The notes under the pieces are model-generated. The model saw nothing but the letters and a program-made list of their open reading frames with translations, was not told where the DNA came from and did not search any database. 64,000 nt of DNA from Sweltsa coloradensis (Eukaryota; Arthropoda; Insecta; Plecoptera; Chloroperlidae): positions 596,386 through 660,385 of the forward strand of contig JAMZAV010000099.1 of the NCBI GenBank assembly GCA_024449915.1. Reading direction: 5' to 3'. This document shows, one piece after another, positions 11,313 through 22,684 of the stretch (positions are counted from its first letter, which is position 1; each line of letters starts with the position of its first letter). The position numbers were made by a program, and so were the translations under genes.

Positions 11313-12699
11313 AACTCTTTTCCAGTTGAATGCTGGTGACATTGAAGAAAAATGGTATGCAGCCATAGCTGCGAGTCACACCATGGTATAAAGACCCTGG
11401 TGAGTGCGCAGAGAAAAGACCTTGTCCATGCAGGGCTCACCCACCAAGACTCGGCTTGCTGATGGGAAGGTAGCGCACCGCTGCCTGGCTGCGGCACCCT
11501 TACGGACATCTAGAACAGCAGATAGATTGTATATGGGTATAAGTCATTTGTGTTTTTTTTCATAACATAAGTATGCCTACGCGTTAAATAATTAAAATAT
11601 TGTTAATAGCAATTTTAAAAATCTAAAAAAAAATAATAAATGTCTTGATGGGTAAAATTATATTTTATTCCAAGTTTTCATATAGACAAACGCATTGTTT
11701 ACATTTCAGATAATATGTCGCATGTTTTTTAAGAACAGTTATCACCATATCCTGATTGACCAAAAGCAAAGTTCAGCCAAATAGGCACCCTGGAGGCACC
11801 CTTTAACATTTCAATAAAAATAGGTATAGGCACCACGTTTAAAAAATTGCTGGGTTACGGTACTGGGTATTACATATCCAGGAATTAAAAGAGTTGTTCC
11901 GGTGGGATTTAAACCCAATTAATCTGTGACGTGAAATGACCCAGAATTGCCGTCCTCTTCCCTGAATCGTCGGCTCGAAACATGTTCATTTCAACATGTC
12001 ATCCTCTCACTACCTCTGTAAGGAGGGAGGCGATCGAGTCCGAAGGTCTATAGGGTGCATCATCACGTTGCAGGATTGCCATAGAACAAGGGGGCGGTCG
12101 CCCCTATCCCCCCTGGACGGCCGCCACTGACCCTGTAAGAGTTAAGTAAGTGCTCGCCGAATTGCCATCTAGATCTCTTATTAGTTTTGTGTGTCTCATT
12201 ATTTTTCTGTCTAGAAAGTCTACACCTTAAGAGAGACGTTTGTTTAATTTATTGGTAATATTATTATAAGTCTATTTAAATCAAACAGAACAATAACATT
12301 AGATTAGATTAAACAGAACATACTAACTGCCTCAAATACACCGATTGTAATACTTCGTACATAATTCCTTAGCTTATGTTCACTCAAATTTAAGCGCATT
12401 GTGGTAGTAAATTTTCATTGGTCTCCAGAAAAAATGCAACACATAATATTCAACACGACTTTCAGGGACAAAACTGTCGTTTTGGGCGGCAGGCAGGCCT
12501 CCTATATTCCGCTCGTCCGGAAACTCGCGCAGCGAAGTCCGTGCATTCCCAGAACCAGAATTATACTCCTCATAATTCATTGTTAATTCAAATATTACAA
12601 AAAGAACATGTTTCATCCAAAGTTGGTCCGTTGGTCCGCCAAAATGTACCAAAATTCAAATTCTATGTTTTATTCTCAACACAACATATCATGTGCTGG
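11313..12699. other. no gene seen upstream of the 12.9 kb gene
   Basis: A GC-richer stretch at 11320-11515 (with GGCTGCGGCACCC and CACCCACCAAGACTCGGC) is of unknown nature. A GGCCGCCACTG MITE end lies near 12118-12129. No supported exon. Confidence 0.35.
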
Positions 12700-12931
12700 G
12701 GCGTCGCGTCAGGAGGCAGAAGGGAGGGAGAGAGGGGAATCTCCTCCTTGCCAACAATGCTAGAAGTGTATGCGATGCGTCGTAGGTGTGTAAGTGGAGG
12801 GGATAGGACGGAGGTAACCGCCGCGGCGCTCGGGACTCGGGAGATCTACGGCACAGTGCACGTAACGTCGTCGGCTGGAGGTGTCACTTGGTCTAGTCTC
12901 TCTATCTTTCGTCAGGTGATCAGTGAGTGCA
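12700..12931 (+). promoter_or_regulatory. GC-rich promoter and 5' leader of the 12.9-25.8 kb gene
   Basis: Base composition rises sharply here, with CpG-rich phrases such as AACCGCCGCGGCGCTCGGGA and CACGTAACGTCGTCGGC directly before the ATG. No TATA box is evident. The transcription start cannot be placed from sequence alone. Confidence 0.4.
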
Positions 12932-13707
12932 ATGAGTGAGATAGTTCGAAGGATCCGTGATTTTATCGCGACGGTTAAGTGTTGGGGTTGTGCAGAAGAC
13001 CCAGCTATGGGTGATATCTATCTGGAATCGTATCCGAACCCTGGTTACTCCGACTATGTGGTAGCCAACATTGAGGGTACGAGCACCGATTCCGACCAAT
13101 CGCGCAATGGCCCTCGGCCACAGATTCCTAATGGCCCTCAGCCACAGATTCCTAATGGCCCTCAGCCACAGATTCCTAATGGCCCTCGGCCACAGATTCC
13201 TAATGGCCCTCAGCCACAGATTCCTAATGGCCCTCAGCCACAGATTCCTAATGGCCCTCAGCCACAGATTCCTAGTTCTTCTCGTGGCAATGTTGAGCCT
13301 CTCGGAATGAGCATTGGCAATCTTGCAATGACTGTTCATTCCTTCGGTTCGAATGTGGATTCTCTGGGTTCGAGCATCGCTGAACTTTCTACAGATCTTG
13401 AATCTCTCCATCAAGCCGTTCAAGCCCGCACCGCTCAACGTAATAACCGGAGGGTTAATTCAAATCTTGCATCGCTCGCATCTAATATTGAATCCCTTGG
13501 ACCGGCTTTCGAAACCGTTTGTAGCGATATGTCAAGAATCGGAGCGACTTTTAGAGCTTACTTAGGAACTGTTCAAGGTTTTCAAAGAAGCATTGCACAC
13601 CACCTGGCAATGGCGCCTGAACCCCCTGGAAGTGACTCGGAATCTGTCACGAATGAGGACGTGAACGACCCGAGATCTAATTCCATGGGCTCCGATACTG
13701 CAGAAGA
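12932..13707 (+). CDS. unrecognised 489-codon gene, exon 1: octapeptide-repeat and helical N-terminus
   Basis: I do not recognise this protein. Exon 1 encodes 258 residues plus two bases and ends at a consensus donor (GA|GTAAGT) immediately before an in-frame stop. The ATG at 12932 (reading MSEIVRRIRDF) is the first ATG in frame. Residues 1-16 look like a basic amphipathic helix, followed by Cys17-x2-Cys20. Residues 59-114 are seven tandem copies of NGP(Q/R)PQIP. Residues 115-215 are Ser/Leu/Asn-rich with roughly 11-residue periodicity (SNVDSLGSSIAEL, ASNIESLGPAF), predicted helical or coiled-coil. The end is acidic and Ser-rich. No signal peptide or membrane segment is seen, so a cytosolic or nuclear location is inferred. 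Splice phase joins it to 22685-22848 and 25283-25812. Confidence 0.72.
13106..13273 (+). repeat. 24-bp coding minisatellite, seven units
   Basis: Seven exact 24-bp units encode NGPxPQIP. The only variation is CGG/CAG in the fourth codon, in the order Arg, Gln, Gln, Arg, Gln, Gln, Gln. This suggests that a three-unit block was duplicated. Near identity at silent sites implies recent expansion or homogenisation. Confidence 0.95.
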
Positions 13708-14330
13708 GTAAGTTTGTTTTCTTTGAGTTTCTTTGAATTGCTCTACATACTTGTATAATACTCACGTGTAATGTGCATGCCCGATTGCCCGGTACTGCGT
13801 GTGAAGCGTATTTGTTGTTCATAACTCTCGGATAAATTGCCAGAATATACGAGTGTAAACTCTGTAACGGTATCTGCCTTAGCACGAAATCGTGAAAGGG
13901 GCCGTTTTGCTTTTAAAAAGTCGAAATTTTGAAAGCACTATAGAATAAAAGTGGACTTACAAAGAGAAGGTTTCAGGCTTTTCTCCTCCGTTTCCATTTG
14001 TTTTGTGTGTTTTTGATGTGGAATAATAACTGAAGGGAGGGGGGAGCTCGGAAGCTTAATTTGGAAATATCAGTTGCTGGTGCCTGTAATAACTATAATA
14101 TTCTTCTTCATAAGGCGTACTGGTATCTTGGGATTAAATGGGATTATCAATAGTGAGAAGAAGGACGAAACTATCCACTCGTATAATCTGCAATATTGTA
14201 ACGATTAAGTTATACATTTTAACTTTCACACTTCAACATGATTTATCGGTATACAATCATATAACACAACAATTACCATGACAGGGGTTGGATAGAAAAC
14301 TCTGCACTTCGGCTATGCTGTTCCTATATC

Positions 14331-14709
14331 TAGAAATGGGAATTTCGGCCCGAAAGCCTGGCCCGGCTTGGCCCGACTTTCTGGCCGGGCCGGGCCGGGC
14401 CCGTAACATTGAAATTTCGGGCCGCTTCGGGCTTTCGGGCCAGTTACAACGGTATACCATGGTTGAACTAAGAAATACCATCAAAAAAACAATCTGTTGT
14501 CTAAAAAATGTCTAAAATCCTCATGATTCTTATAATCTTCGAAAGAACTGGGCTTTCGGGCCGATTTTCGGGCCGTTCGTACTTTCGGACCAGACCAGGA
14601 TCATCACTTTTCGGGCCGCCGTATTATTTTAACCAGTCGGGCTGAGCTCGGGTCGGACAGTTTGTGGTTGGCCCGACGTTTTTTTTTCCTTCAGAAATTC
14701 GCATCTCTA
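14331..14709. mobile_element. MITE with TAGARATG inverted ends, GGGCCG-rich
   Basis: The left end TAGAAATGGGAATTTCGG faces the right end whose reverse complement is TAGAGATGCGAATTTCTG. The flanks read CTATATC and CTATACC, a possible degraded target duplication. The interior is dominated by GGGCCGGGCCGGGCCC and TTTCGGGCC. End pattern and duplication length fit hAT-type MITEs. Confidence 0.6.
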
Positions 14710-15047
14710 CTATACCTAGGTTGGTAATTGAGTCTTGTGGATGTCGAGGCTCAAGTCAATGCTTGTACACACAGTACTCTCTAGAATAGAACGCTTCCCC
14801 TGTTGTTGCTGGATCGTACCCGAAGGTTTGATCACATCGCAGACTAAGCCTAAATCAATTAGTAGAGCCCGAAGGCTCGACCATAAAGTGCTGTCAGTCA
14901 GTAAGTGTGAAGCGAAGTCTCGACTCTCGATGGCGATTGAGAATCAAGTTCCGGTCAAGTCTTATCCAGTCTGCTGTCTCACGTCTATACGCGCCATCCT
15001 CCCGGCTGTCTTGCCCAGTGCCCAGATGGACGCATTTAAATAGATGG

Positions 15048-15205
15048 GCAGTATTGAAAATACATGTATTCAGTATTTGAAATACTTTTGTATTTTGTAT
15101 TTCAAATACTGTGTTGAAAAGTATTTGTATCTTGTATTTCAAAATACTAAATCTAAATGTATCTTTGTATTTTCAAAATACTCAAAATACATTGTATGCA
15201 TGCAA
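15048..15205. repeat. AT-rich quasi-palindrome built on GTATTTCAAATAC
   Basis: Repeated, mutually inverted phrases GTATTTTGTATTTCAAATAC and CAAAATAC, beginning with CAGTATTGAAAATAC. It looks like a small non-autonomous DNA transposon or a derived low-complexity hairpin. Confidence 0.5.
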
Positions 15206-15484
15206 TATAAAGAGTTCGGCCTCAAAAAGTAACATTTCAACAACAATTCAATAATTTGCAATGTAAATTATTATTTTCTAAGTAACCCAAGATTAGGACA
15301 ATGCATGAGCTCGGGCCTACTCTTTTGTCAATGTCAAATGTCCATTTAAAAAATCTAAATCGCCAAATCCTGCAAATTTCACTCGCCTTCTGGATCATTT
15401 TTTTACCCCTGATTTTCTATCGTACAATTTGAAACTTTAGGATATTGTTGCTAATGTCTATCTGACAACATTTCCACATTTCAT

Positions 15485-15870
15485 GCCAGCGGTTTAGCCG
15501 AGGTAGTTTAACCGGTCCGGTTCCCACTAGAACACCGAAGTTAAGCAAACTCGGGCGTGGTCAGGGGTACAGTGGGTGACCGCTCTGTCCTGAAACTCAC
15601 GTATATCGCTGGTTAGAGCCGGGTAGGGGGGTGGGGGTTCGAGAGCTAGTGTAACGGCTTCGTTCTCTTCGACGTCTGCTCGGCAGTCCGGGTTAGTGGA
15701 GGAACCTATATGACTGTCAAGGTTACACCGTCCTTTCGGATGGGACGTTAAGCCGTTGGTCTCCTTGGTACTTTTCGAAAGGAGTAGGCTACGTGCCGGT
15801 ACCGGGTTTCCCCTCCTCCCTTCTGTTCATACTTCATCCTCATCTATCACCACTCATCGTTCATCGTTCA
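15485..15870 (+). mobile_element. 5S rRNA-derived SINE (SINE3 class), copy 1
   Basis: The head contains ACACCGAAGTTAAGCAAACT, CGGGCGTGGTCAGG and GTGGGTGACCGC. These match in order the internal promoter region of metazoan 5S rRNA. A body with TTTCGGATGGGACGTTAAGC follows, then the tail CATCTATCACCACTCATCG. The second copy at 40.4 kb is closely similar throughout. It is not a 5S gene, because the 5S flanks are absent and a SINE body follows. Confidence 0.82.
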
Positions 15871-16099
15871 CGTTTTCGCTTGAGGCAATCGGATATGATG
15901 GTACTCACTTGTATCGAAACGACGAGCGTTAAATTAAAATATAAAACACAGATAAGTTATCCGCGAAATATATCATTTCGTTCATGTTCATTCGTTCATT
16001 AATTTATTTTATCCCCCTCCCCCACCCAACCCACCACCACTACCACCACCACCATTTGGGAATTTATGGTTTCACCTCACTGCAAAGTACAGCTCGCTT

Positions 16100-16345
16100 T
16101 GAAACGTGTGAGACCGAACAAAAACATCGTGCGGGCGTTAGGAGACAGGGTTTTAGAAGACTTTTAGTCTCTTAAAGCCCGGTCGAGTTTTGTCTTCTAA
16201 AGCCCGCTTCACAACCGTGGGAACGAAAAAAAACATCGTGCGGGCGTTAGGTGACAAGGTCTTGGAAGACTTTTAGTTTTTTAAAGCCCGGACCGGTTTG
16301 TCTTCTAAGGCGGAAAGCCCGCTTCGCAACGTGTAGCACAACCGT
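16100..16345 (+). repeat. tandem duplication, about 115-bp unit
   Basis: Two units share AAAAACATCGTGCGGGCGTT, a following GACAGGG/GACAAGG block, GAAGACTTTTAGT and AAAGCCCG, ending in AGCCCGCTTC-CAAC. A further fragment, GGGCTTAGGAGACAGGG, lies beyond the hairpin element at about 17002. That suggests the hairpin inserted into this repeat. Confidence 0.6.
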
Positions 16346-16353
16346 TTGTCGTT

Positions 16354-16981
16354 TGGCTATTCGACCGCGTTTTTCTATTTTCCAAAATATGCTACCAAGT
16401 CAAAATATAGTGGATGGCTTTGAAACCCTGGCTATTTTAGAAAATCAAAAATATTTTTTTTCAAATTTTTCTGATCCGGTACACGGCCAATATAGCCACC
16501 TCAAAATAATTTACAACTTCAATTCGCCAAGGCACACCATTCAACGTAGGGTGTTGTGTTTTTGTGACATTCATTTTCAACTGTTTTTCTATGGAAAGAC
16601 TGAGAGAAAAAATATTTATTTTAACAACTGTCTTTTCTGCGAATTTTTTCGTTTGGCGGTTTTTTTACCGATTTGTACCGCCAAACCAAAAAATTCGCAG
16701 GAAAGACAGTTGTTAAAATAAATATTTTTTCTCTCAGTCAGTCCATAGAAAAACAGTTGAAAATAAGTGTCACAAAAACACAACACCCTTCGTTGAATGG
16801 TGTGCCTTGGCGAATTGAAGTTGGTAATTATTTTGAGGTGGCTATATTGGCCGTGTACCGGGTCAGAAAAATTTAAAAAAAATATTTTTGATTTTCTAAA
16901 ATAGCCAGGTTTCAAAGCCATTCACTATATTTTGACTTGGTAGCATATTTTGGAAAATAGAAAAACGCGGTCGAATAGCCT
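16354..16981. mobile_element. long hairpin element, copy 1 (about 300-bp arms)
   Basis: The two halves are reverse complements over nearly their whole length, meeting near 16670. The ends read GGCTATTCGACCGCG and CGCGGTCGAATAGCC. Open frames on the two strands encode nearly the same peptide, which is a by-product of the symmetry. Copies at 32.9 and 38.5 kb define the family. Copy 2 is bounded by TA on both sides, suggesting Tc1/mariner-type mobilisation. Confidence 0.85.
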
Positions 16982-17584
16982 TAAGGCGAAAAATGGTTCA
17001 GGGGCTTAGGAGACAGGGAATTATAATATCGCGCCCTTTCTTCCGTATAATTTGTATAAATTAATTCGATGCTCAATGGTAGTGGAATAAGATAAATAAA
17101 TTGGCCGGAAGATAGGATGTTATTTCAAGTTTAAAATCTGTCATTCAATAACAAAAAGTGAAGACGAAAGAATAATGAATCATAAGCACATGATCAGGGT
17201 TCAGGGATTCTACTCAACATGACTGTTACTTGAGTTTGACTATCAATAGCAGCAAACAGCATAATAGCGTGACAACAGCTGAGGACATATTTTACATTCT
17301 CGAGGTAATAAGAATAATGTTACCTCATGTCAAATAGTTTAGTCGTAAATAAAATATCAACGATGTGTCACCGTTTACAAAGACGCTGAAGTTCATGCGT
17401 GGCCTGCAATCTTTGACGTAGGTGCAGCTGCTCCGCCTCGAATCCTGGAATCTGCTAGCTGGTGTTGTACGTTCCTTTTAGCTAATGATGTACGGGGGTG
17501 GGGGGGGGAGTAGCGTGCCTAATATGGAATGTCTATGCACGTGTAATGCTCAGCAATATCACGAGGTTGAATCATGTCTGCAGA

Positions 17585-17885
17585 CCGTGACGTAACGTAG
17601 CTCTTCCGTCCACATGGAATTCAGTTCAGGAGGTCGTAAGGTCGAATCCTGACTGAAGGTGTTATCGATGTTTCCTTCAGTCCACAGTCGAAATTTGAAT
17701 TGAATTTGTATCTATTAAAAATATCGATCTTTGGTTGGTTATCGTTCACTCGTCGATTGCGTCGGGGCCTACAGGGTTGGCTTCGTCGCTTTGACTTACT
17801 GTCCCCCACTGAAAATCAGTTATATGACTGAGTGGGTAGACTCTAAATACAATTTATTTACAATTTATTTAAACTATCTCTTGAT
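17585..17885 (+). mobile_element. tRNA-headed SINE, copy 1 of the ATCGATCTTTGG family
   Basis: The head carries the B-box-like AGGTCGAATCC. The body has AAAATATCGATCTTTGGTTG, CTACAGGGTTGGC, GTCCCCCACTGAAAATCAGT and TGAGTGGGTAGACTCTAAAT, ending in a TTTA-rich tail. The same body occurs at 45.65-45.82 kb and, 3' part only, at 58.44-58.56 kb. Confidence 0.65.
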
Positions 17886-18539
17886 CATTCCCTCCCATGC
17901 AACTATATCTTGACTTTCCATCTGAAGCTATAGTCACCTAAAGGAGGCCAAGTTAACTGTCATCCCGGGATTCCCTTAAAAACGCATTTATTTATTTTTG
18001 GATGTATGAGGACCTATAAGATTTCTATCGACTATTTAATATAACATCAACATGTTATAATAACATTATATTAGCAGCGATATAAGTTGTTATTGGACAA
18101 TTAGATGTAAAACGGATGTCGTAAAACACCATTATGTTGTGTGGGAAGCATGCTCTCAAAATTTCTGATGTGTAATGAAACTGCGAGAGCGAAACACGTG
18201 AAGGGTATCAAATAAATTCGCGGAACTTATCGTTCGAAATAACTTTAAAATGCAACATCACAACCTGTACTTTGGTGACGTTAGCGATTCCCATCGCTCG
18301 CCTCAGAGCCACGTTGTTTTTGTTGTGTCTACTGCCTGTGCAAAGTAGATAACGAGTTTATTACAGAAGCTGAAAGTATGCTTTCACGTGTTCACATTCT
18401 CGTGTGTTGCAAACTTGCAATCGTGCGAATCAAATTATCATGCATGCCACCAAGGTCAACGCGACAAAACAAAATTCTCAAATCGTATAACGAGTCGAAT
18501 TACGTCACCAAACTTTGAGTGTGTGGGACAGATGAAGAT

Positions 18540-18628
18540 TGAGTGATTACACTCACGGGATTCGAACCCACGTCCCTTGGTTAGCATAAAGCGCTTTGGA
18601 CATGCACCTCCACAAAGTGTCGCCGGGA
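18540..18628 (-). mobile_element. tRNA-like SINE head
   Basis: Read on the minus strand, GGGTTCGAATCCCGTGAGTG is a B box with T stem and GTGGAGGTGCATGTCC an A-box region. The cloverleaf is imperfect and no real tRNA is indicated. Confidence 0.5.
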
Positions 18629-20142
18629 AAGAGCGGTTTATTCAAAGCTACTAGTTCACGAGGTGTGTTAGAGCCTTTCAATAATGATTGAGATCAGGGA
18701 AATAAATTTTCAGATGAACCACGTTTGACGCGAAATATCAAGATCTCAATGTTAAGAATTAAAAACCCCGCCAAGTTTGCCCTGTTAGTGGGCCACGCGG
18801 TAGTGAATACATACGGGGCATTGAGCCCGACTTTCGTTACATACCCTTTTTTCAGTCTACAGTGATCGTCCCACGAGTATACATAATAGTAGTAGACTTT
18901 GTTCTTAAGATACATGAATGTATCATTTAAAAGGTTGAATAGTTCCTAGCTAAAGGGTAAAAATAAAATAAATAAAGATTCATGAAGTTTATTGATTTAT
19001 GGAACTAGTCATTGAAATTGAAGTGTTTGAGGAATGAGGTTGAAATTAAAAATAAGGAATACATTTATATGACCTATATGTATGTTATTTAAAGATAGAT
19101 GATAGAAATATTATTTGATACTAAATACATTTGAGAAAGGATTATGATTAATAAAAATAATTAAATGAACATGGAATTCAAGCTTTTGTACTTTGAGATG
19201 AGTTAGCGATGTAGTCGACTCGTTAAAAAAAAGCGCAGTTGGTTTTATTTGTTGTCTACTGCGTCAAAGTTTAGATAAATTTATAATATAAAATGGAATC
19301 TAAAAGTATATTTACTGTTATCAAGTTTATGTATTATGTATAGTATACAATAGTGAGAATAGAAGTTGTTGAATGACTTAATTCAATAGAAGAAAAAATG
19401 AAATATTCTCGAAATTAATAAAACGATGTTCATAATGTAAAAATACAAACGCTAGTATTGGTACAGAATGATATGTATTATGTTTATTAATACGGGATTT
19501 TCGAACTATACCTTAGGCCTAAGCGCTTAGGGAAATTTGTAGTGCGAGAACACGGAATTTATAAACTTACAAATATATAATAATCAAAGATGGTTTCAAT
19601 GAGCCTTCCAATTAATATTAGCATCAGGGTAACTAGACGTATGAGATGACATCCATTTGAATCAATAATAGTATGAAATAAAAAAAAAATGAGTTGTCAG
19701 CCTATCCTAGGGATCATAATGTTTAGAAGGCATATAGTCGAATTTAAAATATGGAGGGCCTACCTTTATTACCTGATCTATAGGCAGTTTGTAGGCGTGC
19801 GCTCCCCCCCCCCCCACTCCCCCATTAAGCTTAGCGTTCTTGAAAATTCACTAAATTATAATAATAATGATTACAAAATTAAGAAATATATCTGCTTAGT
19901 TTTCCGAAACCTTTACCTACCTTTTTCTCTCATCATCTCGCTTTGAAATAAGTTTTATAACAAAAATGCCTTAAGGTATTAAGTGTAAAAATAATAGACA
20001 TTCGTACTCTTAAATACGTTTTAAGCCCTCCCCCAAAAAGTTACCCCCAAAAATTTCGGCTCATGGCGGCTATAGGGCCATGCCCCAGACTCCATCCCTC
20101 CTCCGCCTCCGCCATTCCCCCATCGGAATGGCGATCCTGTGG

Positions 20143-20500
20143 CAGTGGCGGATACAGGGGGGCGGTTTGGCAATCACTCCTCCCCCATGTGGTTCTTTAA
20201 AAATAAAATATTAATTTATGTTATTCCTTAATAATAGTTTATTATTATATCGTGCAAATTTCTAAAATGTCAAACGTTAATGTGTTGCCAAGGCCCCTAT
20301 GCTGTGAATTGTAAGCTCGAAATGACGACAAAACAAATTGACGCACACAAACTTAATTGTTTCGGTATTGCAATCAGCCCACCACTTTTACCTAAAATGC
20401 ACCAAATGCACTCTAAAAACCTAACGTTTACAAAAATTTTACATGAAGGCGCAAATCCCCCCCCCCCCCCCCCCATTGGAAAATCTCTGCGCACGCATAT
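20143..20500 (+). mobile_element. hAT-like MITE, CAGTGGCGGA family
   Basis: Starts CAGTGGCGGATACAGGGG. It shares GGTATTGCAATCAGCCCACC and CACTCTAAAAACCTAA with the element at 9.2-9.5 kb and ends in a run of 18 C (20457-20474). No target duplication was confirmed. Confidence 0.5.
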
Positions 20501-21263
20501 GCGTTCCTGTACCTTATTTAGGTGAAACTGTAATGCAAAGTGTCGCTCTTCTACTTATAATGTACGTCATTCATAAGCAAAACTTCTGGGAATTGTTTAT
20601 TGGATGAGCCAATTGCAAATACACTATAATTTCACTATCCCTAATGAAAAAAAGGTCGAATGCTTTGTGTACTTGTTCGCTTTATCAGACAAACGGCTAC
20701 AACGGTTTCGATGACGTTTTACATTGTTAACGTACACCAATGTATGTTAACAATGTTCTCAAAAACATTGTTATTAATGCGTCATAATTCAGTTTTAACA
20801 TGCTTGTATTGTTAATTGGCAGCGCGGTATTGAGCACAGAAGCGGCACTATCTGAGCGTTATAAACGAAAAGTCTTAACGCGATTATGAATATAGCATTT
20901 GTGAAGCACTTGGTACCTCTCACAATACCACACAACACTATAAACTATCTCAGGGAGCGGCAATTTCCCCGGAGTCTATGCGTAGCGTATCGTATAGCAA
21001 GCGAAGCTGAAATAGATCATGTTATGCCTATCTGATAGCTAAGGAGTCAAGCTATAAAACAAGCGATAACCACTTTGTACCGGACTCGTTATACTGACGG
21101 AAAGCTTTCCCACTTATTCTCTCCCAACTATATATCATAGCACTAATTACCAACAGTACATACGGTGCGTGCAGTAGTGGTGTGGTACGCACTCATACGC
21201 ACGTACGCTACTTTTTTAGAGGTCGTATACGGGTTGATTATTTAAAAATCGCTTTTATGTATA

Positions 21264-21295
21264 GTATTTATTTATTTAATTATTTATTCATTCAT

Positions 21296-21382
<87 letters not shown>
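21264..21382. repeat. (TTTA)n microsatellite
   Basis: About 29 TTTA units with minor interruptions at the left edge. Confidence 0.95.
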
Positions 21383-21384
<2 letters not shown>

Positions 21385-21473
21385 GTCTATCCTATTCAGT
21401 TAAAAACTGATTTACAAAGGAGGACAATTTAATATAATTACATATAGATGCAGACACAACAATGAACTGCAGG

Positions 21474-22091
21474 TTAAAGGGGCAATTACCTTAAAAAAAA
21501 ATTTTTTTTACCACGTTATCTATAGCATAATACTACTCTCAAAATTAACGATAGTTTAGAAAATTATATATTTTAACTGTGATTTTTCCCGAATTTTTAC
21601 AATTTGTTATTCATGAAATTTGCGAAAATTGGCGTTTTGGGAAATCACTTAAATCGGCTTTAACTTGCTTCTTTTTTAAAATGGCCCTTTATTACATCGT
21701 GCTTTGAAACTGTGCACATATAACACTCAAACATGCAAAAATATGCATTCCAAAATCACAACCCCTTATTGGTAATCAGCATATTTTGACCGAACCACTT
21801 GCCCAAATTACAAAACAAAATTAATAGGATTTACAAAAAATGCTGTCGAGTACGTCAATAATGGCCAGTATTTTTTCGGATCAAAATCCTCCAAGGTCAT
21901 GGGGCATAATGATCGTCCCCATCGTATTTCTTATGGGAGATTTTTGCCGGTGGGACCTAGCTTGAAAAATACCAAGTTCAACATTTTTTTCCGGGTCAAG
22001 GTGAATAGTTTTTCTGTTAATTTCTAAATTCATAACTAGTTAGCCTGAATAAAATATATTTTTTTAGTTAAGCGGGTGAATACTCCTTTAA
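21474..22091 (+). mobile_element. TTAA-flanked non-autonomous element, copy 2 (best preserved)
   Basis: Bounded by TTAA at 21474-21477 and 22088-22091. The ends read TTAA-AGGGGCAATTACC and GGGTGAATACTCC-TTTAA, so the outermost AGGRG is inverted-repeated. Length 618 bp. There is no reading frame, so it would need a transposase supplied elsewhere. TTAA targeting is characteristic of piggyBac-like and Kolobok elements. Confidence 0.78.
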
Positions 22092-22252
22092 GTAACTATT
22101 TGAATTTTGAAATAGTAAAATTACAACAACAATGCGTTAAAACACAACAATTTTGGTAACAAATTCAAAACGGATATTAAATGCAATCAATTGATTAACC
22201 AAATACAAAAAAAGGGTTTCATTGTTGTTGTGTGAAGTAAGAGTACTGAATA

Positions 22253-22440
22253 CAGTGGCGTAACCAGCCTTTTTTGGCGGGGTGAACATTTTTGTAACCT
22301 CAAAATATCAATGGCTAGCTCGACAATATAATATAGTGTGTATACGATGGGGGGGGGGGGGTCTGGGGTGGTGGATACCCCCCAGCTAACGCGGGTCCGG
22401 GCCGCATGGCCTCGGATTTATTTTTCGATTCTTAGAGTGT
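22253..22440 (+). mobile_element. hAT-like MITE end, CAGTGGCGTAAC
   Basis: A CAGTGGCGTAACCAGCC start is followed by a 13-G run (22349-22361) and a TACCCCCCAGC block. The right end was not found. Confidence 0.4.
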
Positions 22441-22684
22441 ATGGAGAATTTTAACTAGTTTTTATGGACAAAAACCTTATAAAAGATGTATGAAACAATT
22501 GCAAAATACGAAAAATATTTCAATATCTCAGTAAATACCTCATATCAAGTAAAAGTTGTGCCAATATTCCGAGTTAATTGCGACTTGCGAGACGTGAGAA
22601 TGTACCTACCTTTAGCAGGGAGAGGAATGCAACCTAGAGAGCTGACCAAATGACATCGTAAATGTGCAATACTTGTGTTCTCAG

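Larger units (their letters stand above)
13708..22684 (+). other. intron 1 of the 12.9-25.8 kb gene
   Basis: An intron of 8977 bp bounded by GTAAGT and a TCTTGTGTTCTCAG acceptor. It is occupied mainly by the mobile elements and simple repeats listed separately. The stretches 13714-14330, 17000-17580 and 18630-20140 hold no further feature that I can support, apart from a run of 12 C at 19804-19815. Confidence 0.65.

Noticed and set aside
12920..13438. 172-codon frame on the minus strand opposite exon 1
   Set aside because: Its repetitive peptide (IRNLWLRA units) is the antisense reading of the 24-bp minisatellite. The plus strand has the donor, phase and composition of a real exon.
14257..14515. 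Proline/alanine/glycine-rich frames on both strands
   Set aside because: They come from the GGGCCG-rich interior of a MITE.
15485..15870. Genuine 5S rRNA gene
   Set aside because: Only the internal promoter region resembles 5S. The expected ends are missing and a SINE body and tail follow.
16251..16921. Two long frames on opposite strands with nearly identical peptides
   Set aside because: They are read from the two mirror-image arms of the hairpin element. Identical products on both strands are a symmetry artefact, and related copies do not keep the frame.
21182..21403. Leu/Phe/Ile/Tyr-rich hydrophobic frame resembling a membrane protein
   Set aside because: It is a translation of the (TTTA)n microsatellite.
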